DNA of 22,949 nucleotides, taken from DASPJR01 sp035628505 (GTDB lineage: Bacteria > Planctomycetota > SZUA-567 > H5-PLA8). Every line of letters begins with the position of its first letter. Position 1 is the stretch's first letter. Below the pieces are notes generated by a model that made no database searches, had not been told where the DNA came from, and saw only the letters and a program-made list of their open reading frames with translations. Below are positions 1 to 7,273 of this stretch, one piece after another. Position numbers and translations under genes: made by a program. The DNA is taken from NCBI GenBank assembly GCA_035628505.1, contig DASPJR010000222.1:1-22949 (forward strand). Direction: 5' to 3'.

Positions 1-1
1 C

Positions 2-2152
2 GTGCCAAACTCTGTTTCAAGCAATTGCCGCATCCGCATCGGGCCGTCAGTCGGATCGACGTCCGCGGATGAATCCGACACGGTATTCAGCATTCAGTCT
101 GCGCCCGCGCGTGTGACTGCGCTTTCATTCATCCCCGGCAGCACCTTCACGCAAGCGCCGGCATCACTGGCAATCTCCTTCAGCCTTGCCTTGCAGGGCG
201 CTTCGGTGAACTCCAACACCGTAACGGTGACGCGAGCAGGCACAGACGGGCAAACCGGCACGGGCGATGACCAGACAGTGGCGCTGCAGAATCTTAGTCT
301 CAATGGAACCAGCCTGAGCATTGTTCTGCCCGGATCGCTGCCCAATGACACGTACACTCTAAGGCTGCCCGACGGCGGATTGAAAGACATTAACGGCGCC
401 TTCGTTGACGGCGAGTTTTCGGGAAGTTTACCGAGTGGCAATCGCATTCCAGGCGGAGCGTTCTCCGCCAGCTTCGTGCTGAACGTCCAATCACCCGTGG
501 CGCAAGCCGCCTCATTCAACTTGAGCGAAGACACGCCGCTTGCGGGAACTGTTTCAGCCACGGATGCGAACGGTGATGTGCTCACGTACGAGATTGTGAG
601 CCAGCCGGCTAAAGGCACGCTCGTGTTCAACACGGCCACCGGGGCATTCACGTACAATCCGGACGTCAACCAGAACGGAAACGACACGTTTACATTCCGC
701 GCCAGCGATGGTGTCAACGTTTCGAACACTGCAACCGTGACACTACTGATCGCACCGGTAAATGATGTGCCCTCCGCAGTGGATCTGCAGTTCACGCTGG
801 ACGAAGACGTGCCGCTCCGTGGCAATCTACAGGGCACGGATATTGACAGCGCCGCGCTGACGTACATTCTGCAGAGCACACCCGCGCACGGCGTCCTCGA
901 GGTGCTCGAGAACGGAGCGTTCGTCTACCGGCCGCACACAGAGTACAGCGGCCCCGACACGTTCACCTATAAAGTTTCGGACGGCACGGCCAGTTCATCG
1001 CTCGCCCGCGTTCTGCTGCAGGTGAATTCCGTCAACGACGTGCCAGTCGCCAGGCGCCAGGATCTTGCGACGCTGGAAGACACGCCGGTAAGCGGCACGC
1101 TGAAGGCGGTCGACAACGATGGCCAGCCGCTTACGTACCGCTTCATTGCAAGTGGATCGCTGGGCGTCGCCCTCATCACCGACGCCGGCACCGGAGCTTT
1201 CACCTATACTCCCAACCCGAATGTTTCGGGCGTCGACGTTATCAGCTTCGTGGCGAGCGATGGAATCGAAGACTCGAGCAGCACGAACATCATTATCGCC
1301 ATTTCGCCTGTCAACGACGCGCCGCGCGCGGTCCTGAGCGCCGACAGCACGATCGGCGTGGCAGTTGGCCAGAGCGTCACCCTCGACGGCTCGGGCTCGA
1401 GCGATATCGAAGGCGAGCTCTCATTCGCGTGGGACTTCGGCGATGGAACAGTCGTCGCTGCGGCTCCAGCGCTGGTGCAGCATGCGTGGTCCGCGGCCGG
1501 CGTGTACACCGTTCATCTCACCGTTACCGATGCCGAAGGGATCAAGGATTCCGTAAGCATCAATGTAGTTGTGTCCGCGCTTGGCGGTGGGTCATCTCCA
1601 GACCGTCCCGACAGCGATGGTGACGGCTTCAGCGATGAACTTGAAATTGCGCTGAACACGGATCCGTTGAGCGCGTCGTCGTCGCCGATTCAGAACAAAC
1701 CACTATCGTCGGTCAGGCCGCTGGAGCTCTCGAAGCCGCGTATCACCTTACACTTGAGCGCCGACGGCAAGGACAGCATTTCATTGAAAGGCAAACTTCC
1801 GGTGCGGCATCGCATGAACCTGGCCGGACAGAAAGTCGTCGTGGACATCGGCGGAGTGATCGAAACGTTTGTGCTGGATGCGCGCGGGCGCTCACAGAAG
1901 AGCGCCGATAAATCGCTCCGGCTCAGCGCAAAGAGCAAGTACGGCGTCGTCTTCGCACAAATGGCGCCGTTTACTCTGACGCTTCGCAAAGGAACGTTCA
2001 GCGACAGACTGTCGGCTGAACTGCACGCGGGCGAAGATCAGAAGAAAACGCCGAGGTCGCTAAGCGCGACCGTCCTCTTCGACGGCGCGTATTTCCAAAC
2101 GACGCTGCAGCTGCTCGTGACCGGCAACGATTCAATGCTGAGCGCTAAGTAA
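2..2152 (+). CDS. Secreted/surface protein with cadherin-like repeats, PKD domain and TSP3-like motif (5' partial)
   Basis: The frame is open from the left edge to TAA at 2150-2152, so this is the C-terminal 716 residues of a larger protein; the GTG at position 2 is probably not the true start. Three tandem cadherin-like (Big_9/VCBS-type) repeats of about 90 residues lie near residues 163-255, 256-345 and 346-438. Each opens with an acidic SEDTPL/DEDVPL/LEDTPV segment and contains YNP/YRP/YTP plus DTFTF(K)-type strands. A PKD domain follows at about 439-525 (WDFGDGT, then HAWSAAGVYTVHLTVTD). A TSP3/EF-hand-like segment DSDGDGFSDELE near 537-548 probably binds calcium. The last ~150 residues are beta-rich and unrecognised; there is no LPxTG or obvious PEP-CTERM tail. 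Such proteins are usually exported and act in adhesion or as surface structures; that role is inferred. It converges on the minus-strand gene ending at 2194, 41 bases away. Confidence 0.85.
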   Translation: MPNSVSSNCRIRIGPSVGSTSADESDTVFSIQSAPARVTALSFIPGSTFTQAPASLAISFSLALQGASVNSNTVTVTRAGTDGQTGTGDDQTVALQNLSLNGTSLSIVLPGSLPNDTYTLRLPDGGLKDINGAFVDGEFSGSLPSGNRIPGGAFSASFVLNVQSPVAQAASFNLSEDTPLAGTVSATDANGDVLTYEIVSQPAKGTLVFNTATGAFTYNPDVNQNGNDTFTFRASDGVNVSNTATVTLLIAPVNDVPSAVDLQFTLDEDVPLRGNLQGTDIDSAALTYILQSTPAHGVLEVLENGAFVYRPHTEYSGPDTFTYKVSDGTASSSLARVLLQVNSVNDVPVARRQDLATLEDTPVSGTLKAVDNDGQPLTYRFIASGSLGVALITDAGTGAFTYTPNPNVSGVDVISFVASDGIEDSSSTNIIIAISPVNDAPRAVLSADSTIGVAVGQSVTLDGSGSSDIEGELSFAWDFGDGTVVAAAPALVQHAWSAAGVYTVHLTVTDAEGIKDSVSINVVVSALGGGSSPDRPDSDGDGFSDELEIALNTDPLSASSSPIQNKPLSSVRPLELSKPRITLHLSADGKDSISLKGKLPVRHRMNLAGQKVVVDIGGVIETFVLDARGRSQKSADKSLRLSAKSKYGVVFAQMAPFTLTLRKGTFSDRLSAELHAGEDQKKTPRSLSATVLFDGAYFQTTLQLLVTGNDSMLSAK

Positions 2153-2193
2153 GCTTTGGCTATAAGTGCATTCGAAGCGCCTCAATGCAGGGA

Positions 2194-2976
2194 CTAGTCA
2201 TCGAGGCTTTTCTTCAGCGACTTTGGCTTGTGATTCATAAAAGAAGTCACGCGCGCCAGCACGGTTTCAAACGTTTTACCGCCTTTGATCATCTGATAGA
2301 AATCGATGCACTCTCCGCCTGCGCGGTAAATACAGCCCGTGTGCAACCAGTATTTCAAGTCATCGGCGTGAATGCCCTGGGCAAAAACGAGAATGTCGTC
2401 AAACGTGACTGGAAGGAATCGTTTCGCATCGCGGATGTAGGGAGGATTAAACATTGGTTCGCTTCCACCAACGGTCTCCAGCGGCTGAAACTCAGGAAGG
2501 GACGCCATATAGTGTCCCAGCATCTTCCAGCTAAGCAGATAACGTTCACAGCTGATGTCCCAGTGCGGGCGCTTTTGTAGATCAGGCTCTATTCTTCCGG
2601 ACATGACCTGGCCGCATTCGATGATTTTCAATGTCTGCTTCAGCCACGGCATGACAGAGTGCGTCCGCAATTCCTGCTGTGTCTGCATCGGGTGCTCGAC
2701 CTGTGGGCCAGTTGCCCATGCGGGCATTCCAACGGTGTGCTGGTACATCGTCATTGAATGCAGAGTGTTTCCCGACACAGGAAACTGCGTAATCACCAGG
2801 CCGCTTTCAGTTCGAATCGAATCGAAATAAAACGTAAAGCATGGGTTATTAATGCCTGGCGGACAGGAGTGACAGAGAACCTTCAGGCCCAGCCGCTTAT
2901 GTTGTTCTTCCAGCAGCATGAAGATCCATTTGTAGATCTTGCGGCGATTCACTTCGAGAATTTGAGACGAATTCAT
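2194..2976 (-). CDS. Hypothetical protein, family not recognised
   Basis: I do not recognise this family. The frame could extend up to 3057, but I prefer the ATG at 2974-2976 (protein starting MNSSQIL, 260 aa), because an AAGGGG stretch lies about 10 bases upstream and the extension looks non-natural. The protein is soluble-looking, with no signal peptide or membrane segment. It is rich in aromatic residues, His and Cys, including a CHSCPPG segment near residue 35 and many Trp/His-containing motifs (PHWDISCERYLLSW). The C-terminus is basic (HKPKSLKKSLDD). It lies 88 bases downstream of the RluA-family gene on the same strand and may be the last gene of that group. It ends with TAG, facing the end of the surface-protein gene. 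Coding status is likely but rests mainly on the long clean frame and protein-like composition. Confidence 0.65.
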   Translation of the reverse strand: MNSSQILEVNRRKIYKWIFMLLEEQHKRLGLKVLCHSCPPGINNPCFTFYFDSIRTESGLVITQFPVSGNTLHSMTMYQHTVGMPAWATGPQVEHPMQTQQELRTHSVMPWLKQTLKIIECGQVMSGRIEPDLQKRPHWDISCERYLLSWKMLGHYMASLPEFQPLETVGGSEPMFNPPYIRDAKRFLPVTFDDILVFAQGIHADDLKYWLHTGCIYRAGGECIDFYQMIKGGKTFETVLARVTSFMNHKPKSLKKSLDD

Positions 2977-3064
2977 AGGCTCGCTGCCCCTTTCGAATCG
3001 GTGCTGTTGAATTTGCCGCGGCCGTACCGTTCTATCGCACAATCCGGACGCAGCCATAATTTCC

Positions 3065-4000
3065 TTAGCGACGCTCGCGTTTCGCCCGCTTCTCGCCGAT
3101 GAAGCCGCGCATCGGCGCAGGGAGTTCGGATTCGAAGCGCAGCGCTTTGCCGCTGACGGGGTGCTCGAATCCCAGCACGGCCGCGTGCAGCGCCAGGCGC
3201 CTGGCGCGCCACTGCGGGTGAGACGAGAGTTCCGGCCGGTAGCGCGGATCGCCCAGCACTGGATGACCCGCTTCGGCGAAGTGCACGCGGATCTGGTTGC
3301 GCCGTCCCGTCTCGAGCCACACGCGAACGTATGACGCGCCGTGTACGACCTTCACGCGTTTATAATGCGTGATCGCCAGCTGGCCCTCTCCAGGCTCTTC
3401 CGTCGAATATCGCTGCAGACTTTTCGATGTCGCCAGGTAGCTCTCAAACGTTCCACTCGCGGGAACAGCGCCTTTCACGATTGCCGCATATTCGCGCTCG
3501 GGCTTGCGGCTTTCAAACTGCGCCTGAAGTTTTTCGGCAACCAGGCGGCTTTTGCCAAACACCAGCAGACCCGACACATCGCGGTCAAGCCGGTGAACGG
3601 GCTGAGCGCGCTCGCGCAGGCCGCGATGCGCCATGTACCGCGAGACGGCATGCAGAAGCGAACTCGTATCGCCCGGCTGCGCCGGCACGGTCAGGAATCC
3701 CGCGGATTTGTCGACGACGATCAGGTGCTTGTCTTCGAACGCGATGCGGAACGCCTCGTCTTCCCACTCGCGCCGGCGTTCGTGATAGCGGCGATGTATG
3801 TCATAGACTGCTTCCACCACATCGCCCGCTCTGACCGGCTCGCCGATGGCGCTGCAGGGGGCAGAGTTAATGGTGATGCAGCCGTGATCGAACAAGCCGC
3901 GGATTTCCGAGCGCGAGAGACCGGTCAGAGCCTGTACCACGCGGTCCACGCGACCGGCGAGTTCCGGCGTTACATCGAAACGTTTATGAACAATGGCCAC
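3065..4000 (-). CDS. RluA-family RNA pseudouridine synthase
   Basis: This enzyme converts specific uridines in rRNA or tRNA to pseudouridine; the exact target cannot be told. An N-terminal S4-like RNA-binding segment (ELAGRVDRVVQAL...SRSEIRGLFDHGCITINSA) is followed by the catalytic domain with the family signature HRLDRDVSGLLVF, whose Asp is the catalytic residue. The later LETGRRNQIRVHFAEAGHPVLGD block is also typical of RluA/RluC/RluD enzymes. The frame runs upstream to 4153, but that extension overlaps the preceding gene and is Arg/Cys-rich. I chose the GTG at 3998-4000, two bases after the TAA of the upstream small membrane protein gene, with AGGGAG about 12 bases before it. This gives 311 aa, normal for the family, and suggests translational coupling. 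It belongs to the minus-strand group read from 6541. Confidence 0.92.
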   Translation of the reverse strand: MAIVHKRFDVTPELAGRVDRVVQALTGLSRSEIRGLFDHGCITINSAPCSAIGEPVRAGDVVEAVYDIHRRYHERRREWEDEAFRIAFEDKHLIVVDKSAGFLTVPAQPGDTSSLLHAVSRYMAHRGLRERAQPVHRLDRDVSGLLVFGKSRLVAEKLQAQFESRKPEREYAAIVKGAVPASGTFESYLATSKSLQRYSTEEPGEGQLAITHYKRVKVVHGASYVRVWLETGRRNQIRVHFAEAGHPVLGDPRYRPELSSHPQWRARRLALHAAVLGFEHPVSGKALRFESELPAPMRGFIGEKRAKRERR

Positions 4001-4002
4001 GC

Positions 4003-4287
4003 TTACTTGCTGCTCCCTGAAGAACGTTCGCGCCGCCGGCGAATGGCATAACACGCAAAATCGAACAAACCCGCGAAGCGGTACTGCGGATCGACATAGT
4101 GTTCGACGACATAAAAAGCGAAATAGTACGCCCGCGCGAAACACCACACGCAAAGCGCCAGCAACAGCGCGACTTTCAGGCTCGGGTGTTCCAGCAGCAG
4201 CGTACCGCCGGCCATCAAACCGCAGAGCACAAAGAGGAATCCTTTCAGGTAAAGAAGCCGCGGTGATTTAATGTCGCCCGACAGCAT
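4003..4287 (-). CDS. Small two-helix membrane protein, unknown function
   Basis: The protein is 94 aa when started at the ATG at 4285-4287, which has an excellent AAGGAGGG ribosome-binding site 6 bases upstream; an in-frame ATG at 4311 is less likely. Two hydrophobic stretches are visible: LYLKGFLFVLCGLMAGGTLLL (about residues 12-32) and VALLLALCVWCFARAYYFAFYVV (about 38-60). A basic C-terminal tail (AIRRRRERSS) is probably cytoplasmic. The start overlaps the end of the MauE/DoxX-like gene by 20 bases, and the TAA at 4003-4005 lies two bases before the GTG of the RluA-family gene, so it is embedded in the operon. I do not recognise a family. Context with a MauE/DoxX-like protein and a rhodanese gives only a weak hint of an envelope or thiol role. 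Confidence 0.8.
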   Translation of the reverse strand: MLSGDIKSPRLLYLKGFLFVLCGLMAGGTLLLEHPSLKVALLLALCVWCFARAYYFAFYVVEHYVDPQYRFAGLFDFACYAIRRRRERSSGSSK

Positions 4288-4723
4288 CAGATCCCTCCTT
4301 TCGCCCCGCATAGACCAGCGCGCCCAGCATCAGAACGTTCCGCGCAAACGCAACACCGGGGCGCTCAAGAATCTCCGCCCAGCGCTGCAGACCGAGCGCG
4401 CCGACATTCACGCAGCCGCATGAGATATCCAGCCCGCGCAGAATCGCCTGTGCGGTGGCAACGATAAAGACGACCGTGAGCACCAGAATCCAGCGGCGCG
4501 CCACCTCGTCCCACGCGTTGAACGCCAGCAGCGCGCCGCAGAACAACTCGAGCCACGGCAGGCCGATGGCAGTCAGACGAAGAAGCACGCCGGGAAGATG
4601 CAGATCATAGGCAAAGAGCGCGGTTAGAAAGCGGCTGGGGTCGGCGATCTTGGAGGCTCCGGCGAGTATGAAAAAGAATCCAATAGTGACACGAATGGCC
4701 GTGCGCGCTCTCGCGGCGTTCAT
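4268..4723 (-). CDS. MauE/DoxX-type membrane protein
   Basis: The protein is 151 aa with four predicted transmembrane segments, starting MNAARARTAIRVTIGFFFILAG. The FILAGASKIADPSRF segment just after helix 1 is typical of DoxX/MauE proteins. The Cys pair CGC at residues 102-104 (RGLDISCGCVNVGALGL), followed by a Trp and an ARN/L stretch, matches the MauE branch, whose members act in the membrane near disulfide or thiol chemistry. The ATG at 4721-4723 overlaps the TGA of the rhodanese gene (ATGA), and AAGGAAA sits 6 bases upstream of it. The longer reading to 5059 would overlap nearly all of the rhodanese gene and is rejected. The pairing with a membrane-anchored rhodanese suggests a joint role in periplasmic sulfur or thiol handling, which is inference. 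Confidence 0.85.
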   Translation of the reverse strand: MNAARARTAIRVTIGFFFILAGASKIADPSRFLTALFAYDLHLPGVLLRLTAIGLPWLELFCGALLAFNAWDEVARRWILVLTVVFIVATAQAILRGLDISCGCVNVGALGLQRWAEILERPGVAFARNVLMLGALVYAGRKEGSDAVGRH

Positions 4724-5235
4724 CGCGCGTTTCCTTCTGCAATCGCGGAGGCCGCGTCGTGCCAGCTGGAATACTCGGCCAGTACGCGCACGTTTGGATA
4801 GCCTTCCTGCTGCAGAAAAAAGGCGACATCCATGGCCAGCGTGCATGGATCCCCGTCGCAATAAACAAGGATTGCCTTCGTTTTGGCATACTGTTTTGCA
4901 AACTCTGCAAAGAGTGCTTCCTTGCGCGGCTCGGGATAAGAAATTGCTCCCGGAACGTGCCCCGCCTGAAACGCCGCTGGTGTGCGGGCATCGATGATAA
5001 TCGCCTTGTTCGCGCGGACCCATCCAGGAGCTTCGTGTAGTGGAAGCGGGCGTGGCCACGGATCATTGCTGGCGGCGGCGTCCGGCTGATTTTCCGCCTG
5101 CACCTGCGCCGCTGCGCCATGCTCAGGGAAGGTCCGGCCGGAAGCGGACCATTGCACCGGCCGCGGGTGAAACATATTCACCAGCAGTCCCACCAGCAGC
5201 GCTGCCACAGGCAACAGAATAAATCGAACCAGCAT
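4720..5235 (-). CDS. Membrane-anchored rhodanese-domain protein
   Basis: The protein is 171 aa. Residues 3-21 are a hydrophobic N-terminal anchor or signal (RFILLPVAALLVGLLVNMF), followed by a Pro/Ala-rich linker and a rhodanese domain from about 65 to 165. Visible rhodanese features are IIIDARTPAAFQAGHVPGAIS (about residues 79-99) and the active-site loop VYCDGDPCTLAMDVA, with Cys126 in the catalytic position and a second Cys at 131. The family transfers sulfane sulfur, or acts as a non-catalytic binding module, through this Cys. The anchor places the domain outside the cytoplasmic membrane. The gene overlaps the MauE/DoxX-like gene by four bases (ATGA) and follows the large membrane protein gene by 79 bases. 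The ribosome-binding site is weak (GGGG about 6 bases before the ATG). Confidence 0.88.
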   Translation of the reverse strand: MLVRFILLPVAALLVGLLVNMFHPRPVQWSASGRTFPEHGAAAQVQAENQPDAAASNDPWPRPLPLHEAPGWVRANKAIIIDARTPAAFQAGHVPGAISYPEPRKEALFAEFAKQYAKTKAILVYCDGDPCTLAMDVAFFLQQEGYPNVRVLAEYSSWHDAASAIAEGNAR

Positions 5236-5314
5236 TGCCGACCCCGGAAACTCAGGTACGTCCGAAGCTCACTATACCCGCGCGAGAGAGTCCGCCGCTA
5301 CTGCAGGTCAATGT

Positions 5315-6541
5315 TCATGGCAGCGATTCGACGCTTTCCGCCGGGCGTGCCTCCTGCGGATCAAGCCAGCGCAGTAGCCGCTCGCGGAAGAGACTGGTGA
5401 TCACGCCTAGAATCAGAAGCACGAATCCGGCAGAAGCGCTCACCAGCGCGCGAAAGTGCGGAATCGACCCGCGCAGATGCCAGAACGTCCCGGCGGCTGG
5501 CGCTGAAACACATCCGAGCAGCCCGGCGTAGAACGACCGTACGCGCGTACTCCAGGCCAGGCTCACATAGACCAGCGCGGACGCAAGCCAGAGCTGCACC
5601 GCGCTGCTCAAAAACATTTCCAGCACGGCGGCCGGTGCAAACGGCGCGTGCTGAATCCATGCCCAGTGCAGAAGCGAAACAGGAACCGCCGCGAGCGCCG
5701 CGTTCCAGCCATCGAACCGCGGATCTCGCTGCCAGCGCAGCAGGAAAACGGCTGCTGAAAACACCAGCAACATGGGCCAGTGCAGCCGCGCATCCGGCGC
5801 ACGGTCAAAGACCCAGTCTGTGCCGTACAGATGGGCGATGGATGTTCCCGTGGTAATGAGCACGGCCCACGTACCGCACCAGGGCGTTTGCAGCGGATCA
5901 TTCGCGCCGGCCGGCGCGTGCGTGTTGCGTTCGTGGTGAATCAGCCAGAGCAGTGAGAGCAGCGAAACCCATCCGCATAGCCAGCCCAGGCGCTGCTCGG
6001 CCGTGATTCCTATGGCCAGACGAACATGCGGTGCGCCAAGCAGTGCCGAAATGGAATGCGCAGCAAGAATCACGAGGATCACGGCGCGATAGCTGCGCGG
6101 CAGAAAAACTCCAGGCAGGCGCGCGTACATCCAGAGTTTCAACGCCGCAAGAAGAAGCGCGGCGGGAATCAGCACATAGCCCAGCCACCACCACAGCGCA
6201 ATCAGTTCGTCGAGTGCCAGCAGCGAGCCGCCTAAGAAGAGTGCCGCGACAATGGTCAGGCCGTGCAGATCGCGTCCCCCGCCAGCGCGGTTTTTCAGCA
6301 CAATGGACGCAGCAGCCAGGATCGCCAGCTCGTAAACGTGCAGCAGCACCAGGCTCAGCACAATGCCGCCGACTTTCCCGATCTGCGGATCGATCTCGCT
6401 GTTCAGCTGCAGCACGCCATACGCGAGCAGCGCCGCGCTCACAACGTAGAACGGATTAGCCCGCACACATTCGCGCAGCACCCAGCGCCAGAATCCATGT
6501 TTCTCAAGATATTCGAGGTGGGCGGTAAGCGCGTCAGGCAT
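5315..6541 (-). CDS. Polytopic membrane protein, unknown function
   Basis: The protein is 408 aa and I do not recognise its family. After a short hydrophilic start (MPDALTAHLEYLEKHGFWRWVLRE) it has about ten hydrophobic segments, for example NPFYVVSAALLAYGVLQL, IVLSLVLLHVYELAILAAASI, LTIVAALFLGGSLLALDELIAL and AGFVLLILGVITSLF, and it ends in a polar tail. There are many Trp residues and a few conserved-looking charged residues inside membrane segments (HVYELA, LDELIALWWW), but no transporter signature I can name. The ATG at 6539-6541 has a GGAG about 8-9 bases upstream. It is the promoter-proximal gene of the minus-strand group that continues into the rhodanese gene, and it diverges from the Nudix gene across a 278-base gap. 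Confidence 0.8.
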   Translation of the reverse strand: MPDALTAHLEYLEKHGFWRWVLRECVRANPFYVVSAALLAYGVLQLNSEIDPQIGKVGGIVLSLVLLHVYELAILAAASIVLKNRAGGGRDLHGLTIVAALFLGGSLLALDELIALWWWLGYVLIPAALLLAALKLWMYARLPGVFLPRSYRAVILVILAAHSISALLGAPHVRLAIGITAEQRLGWLCGWVSLLSLLWLIHHERNTHAPAGANDPLQTPWCGTWAVLITTGTSIAHLYGTDWVFDRAPDARLHWPMLLVFSAAVFLLRWQRDPRFDGWNAALAAVPVSLLHWAWIQHAPFAPAAVLEMFLSSAVQLWLASALVYVSLAWSTRVRSFYAGLLGCVSAPAAGTFWHLRGSIPHFRALVSASAGFVLLILGVITSLFRERLLRWLDPQEARPAESVESLP

Positions 6542-6819
6542 GGCGGCGGCTCCGGTGACTCAAACGCGATATCAGCTTCGGCACAAAGACACGAAGTAGG
6601 AGAGGGCTTAAGGAAATGGTTGTCTGCACTGCGGCGACTCAGGCTTCCGCATTGCGGGCTCAGCCGAATTCAAAATTACCTTTGTCGTCTTCGAGTCTTA
6701 GAGTCTTCGTGTTGAAAGCTGTTTGTGACGCGGCCCGGCTCTTAAGGTCGGTACGCGCACGGTGTCGAGCAGGTTTGTAACTTTCTCGACGAAATTCGAA
6801 TTTGCGTTATGACACACGC
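6542..6819. other. Divergent intergenic region with a vestigial repeat
   Basis: This 278-base gap separates the divergent membrane-protein (minus) and Nudix (plus) genes, so it should hold both promoters; I cannot pick convincing -35/-10 pairs. It contains CACAAAGACACGAAG at 6582-6596 and, about 100 bases on, an inverted partial match (CTTCGTGT at 6704-6711) next to GAGTCTTAGAGTCTTCG. Together these look like a worn copy of a common interspersed palindrome. I see no gene here. Confidence 0.4.
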
Positions 6820-7263
6820 ATGAACACACCGGCAACGCAGCAAACCATCCTGATCGTCAGTGGAGCGCTTTTTTCGGCGGAGGGTAAGCTGCTGCTGCTG
6901 CGCCGCGCCGACGACAAGGAATGGGAAATGCCCGGCGGTGAACTCGATTTCGGAGAGGCCCCCGAGCTCGGCTTGATCCGGCAGTTCTCCGAAACCACCG
7001 ACATCGAAGTCTCAGTCGACCGGCCGCTCGGTGCGTGGAGCTCTCTGGAAAGCACGGGCGACCGGGCGATCTATACCGTGCACATCGATTTCACCGTAAA
7101 GTGTTCCGGCGCGCTGCTGGGCGTCGACATCGATCCGTCGCGACATGCCGAGTTTGCCTGGATGTCACGGCCGCAGGCGGCTGCGAGCATGCCGCTTCCG
7201 GCAAAGCGCGAAGCCGTTGAGCGGGCGTTCGTGGCGCTGACACGATCACGCAAAAATGCATAG
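6820..7263 (+). CDS. Nudix-fold protein with a degenerate Nudix box
   Basis: The protein is 147 aa from the ATG at 6820; a TTG at 6802 would add six residues, and neither start has a clear Shine-Dalgarno. The Nudix fold is visible from LIVSGALFSAEGKLLLLRR through WEMPGGELDFGE to the C-terminal FAWMSRPQAAA strand. The Nudix helix should read G-x5-E-x7-R-E-x-x-E-E-x-G; here it is G40, E46, R54, then Q55, E58, T59 and D61. Two of the three glutamates that usually hold the catalytic metal are therefore replaced, so classical nucleoside-diphosphate hydrolysis is doubtful. A binding or regulatory role, or altered chemistry, is possible. The TAG at 7261-7263 is ten bases before the start of the selenoprotein candidate, so the two genes are very likely cotranscribed. 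Confidence 0.85.
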   Translation: MNTPATQQTILIVSGALFSAEGKLLLLRRADDKEWEMPGGELDFGEAPELGLIRQFSETTDIEVSVDRPLGAWSSLESTGDRAIYTVHIDFTVKCSGALLGVDIDPSRHAEFAWMSRPQAAASMPLPAKREAVERAFVALTRSRKNA

Positions 7264-7273
7264 GAGAGCAACG

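Noticed and set aside
94..879. 261-residue minus-strand open frame opposite the cadherin-like repeats
   Set aside because: Antisense of the repeat-coding sequence, low complexity, no ribosome-binding site or domain.
2185..2580. 131-residue plus-strand open frame opposite the hypothetical gene
   Set aside because: The minus-strand frame is longer, has a plausible start and sits in an operon; this one has no ribosome-binding site.
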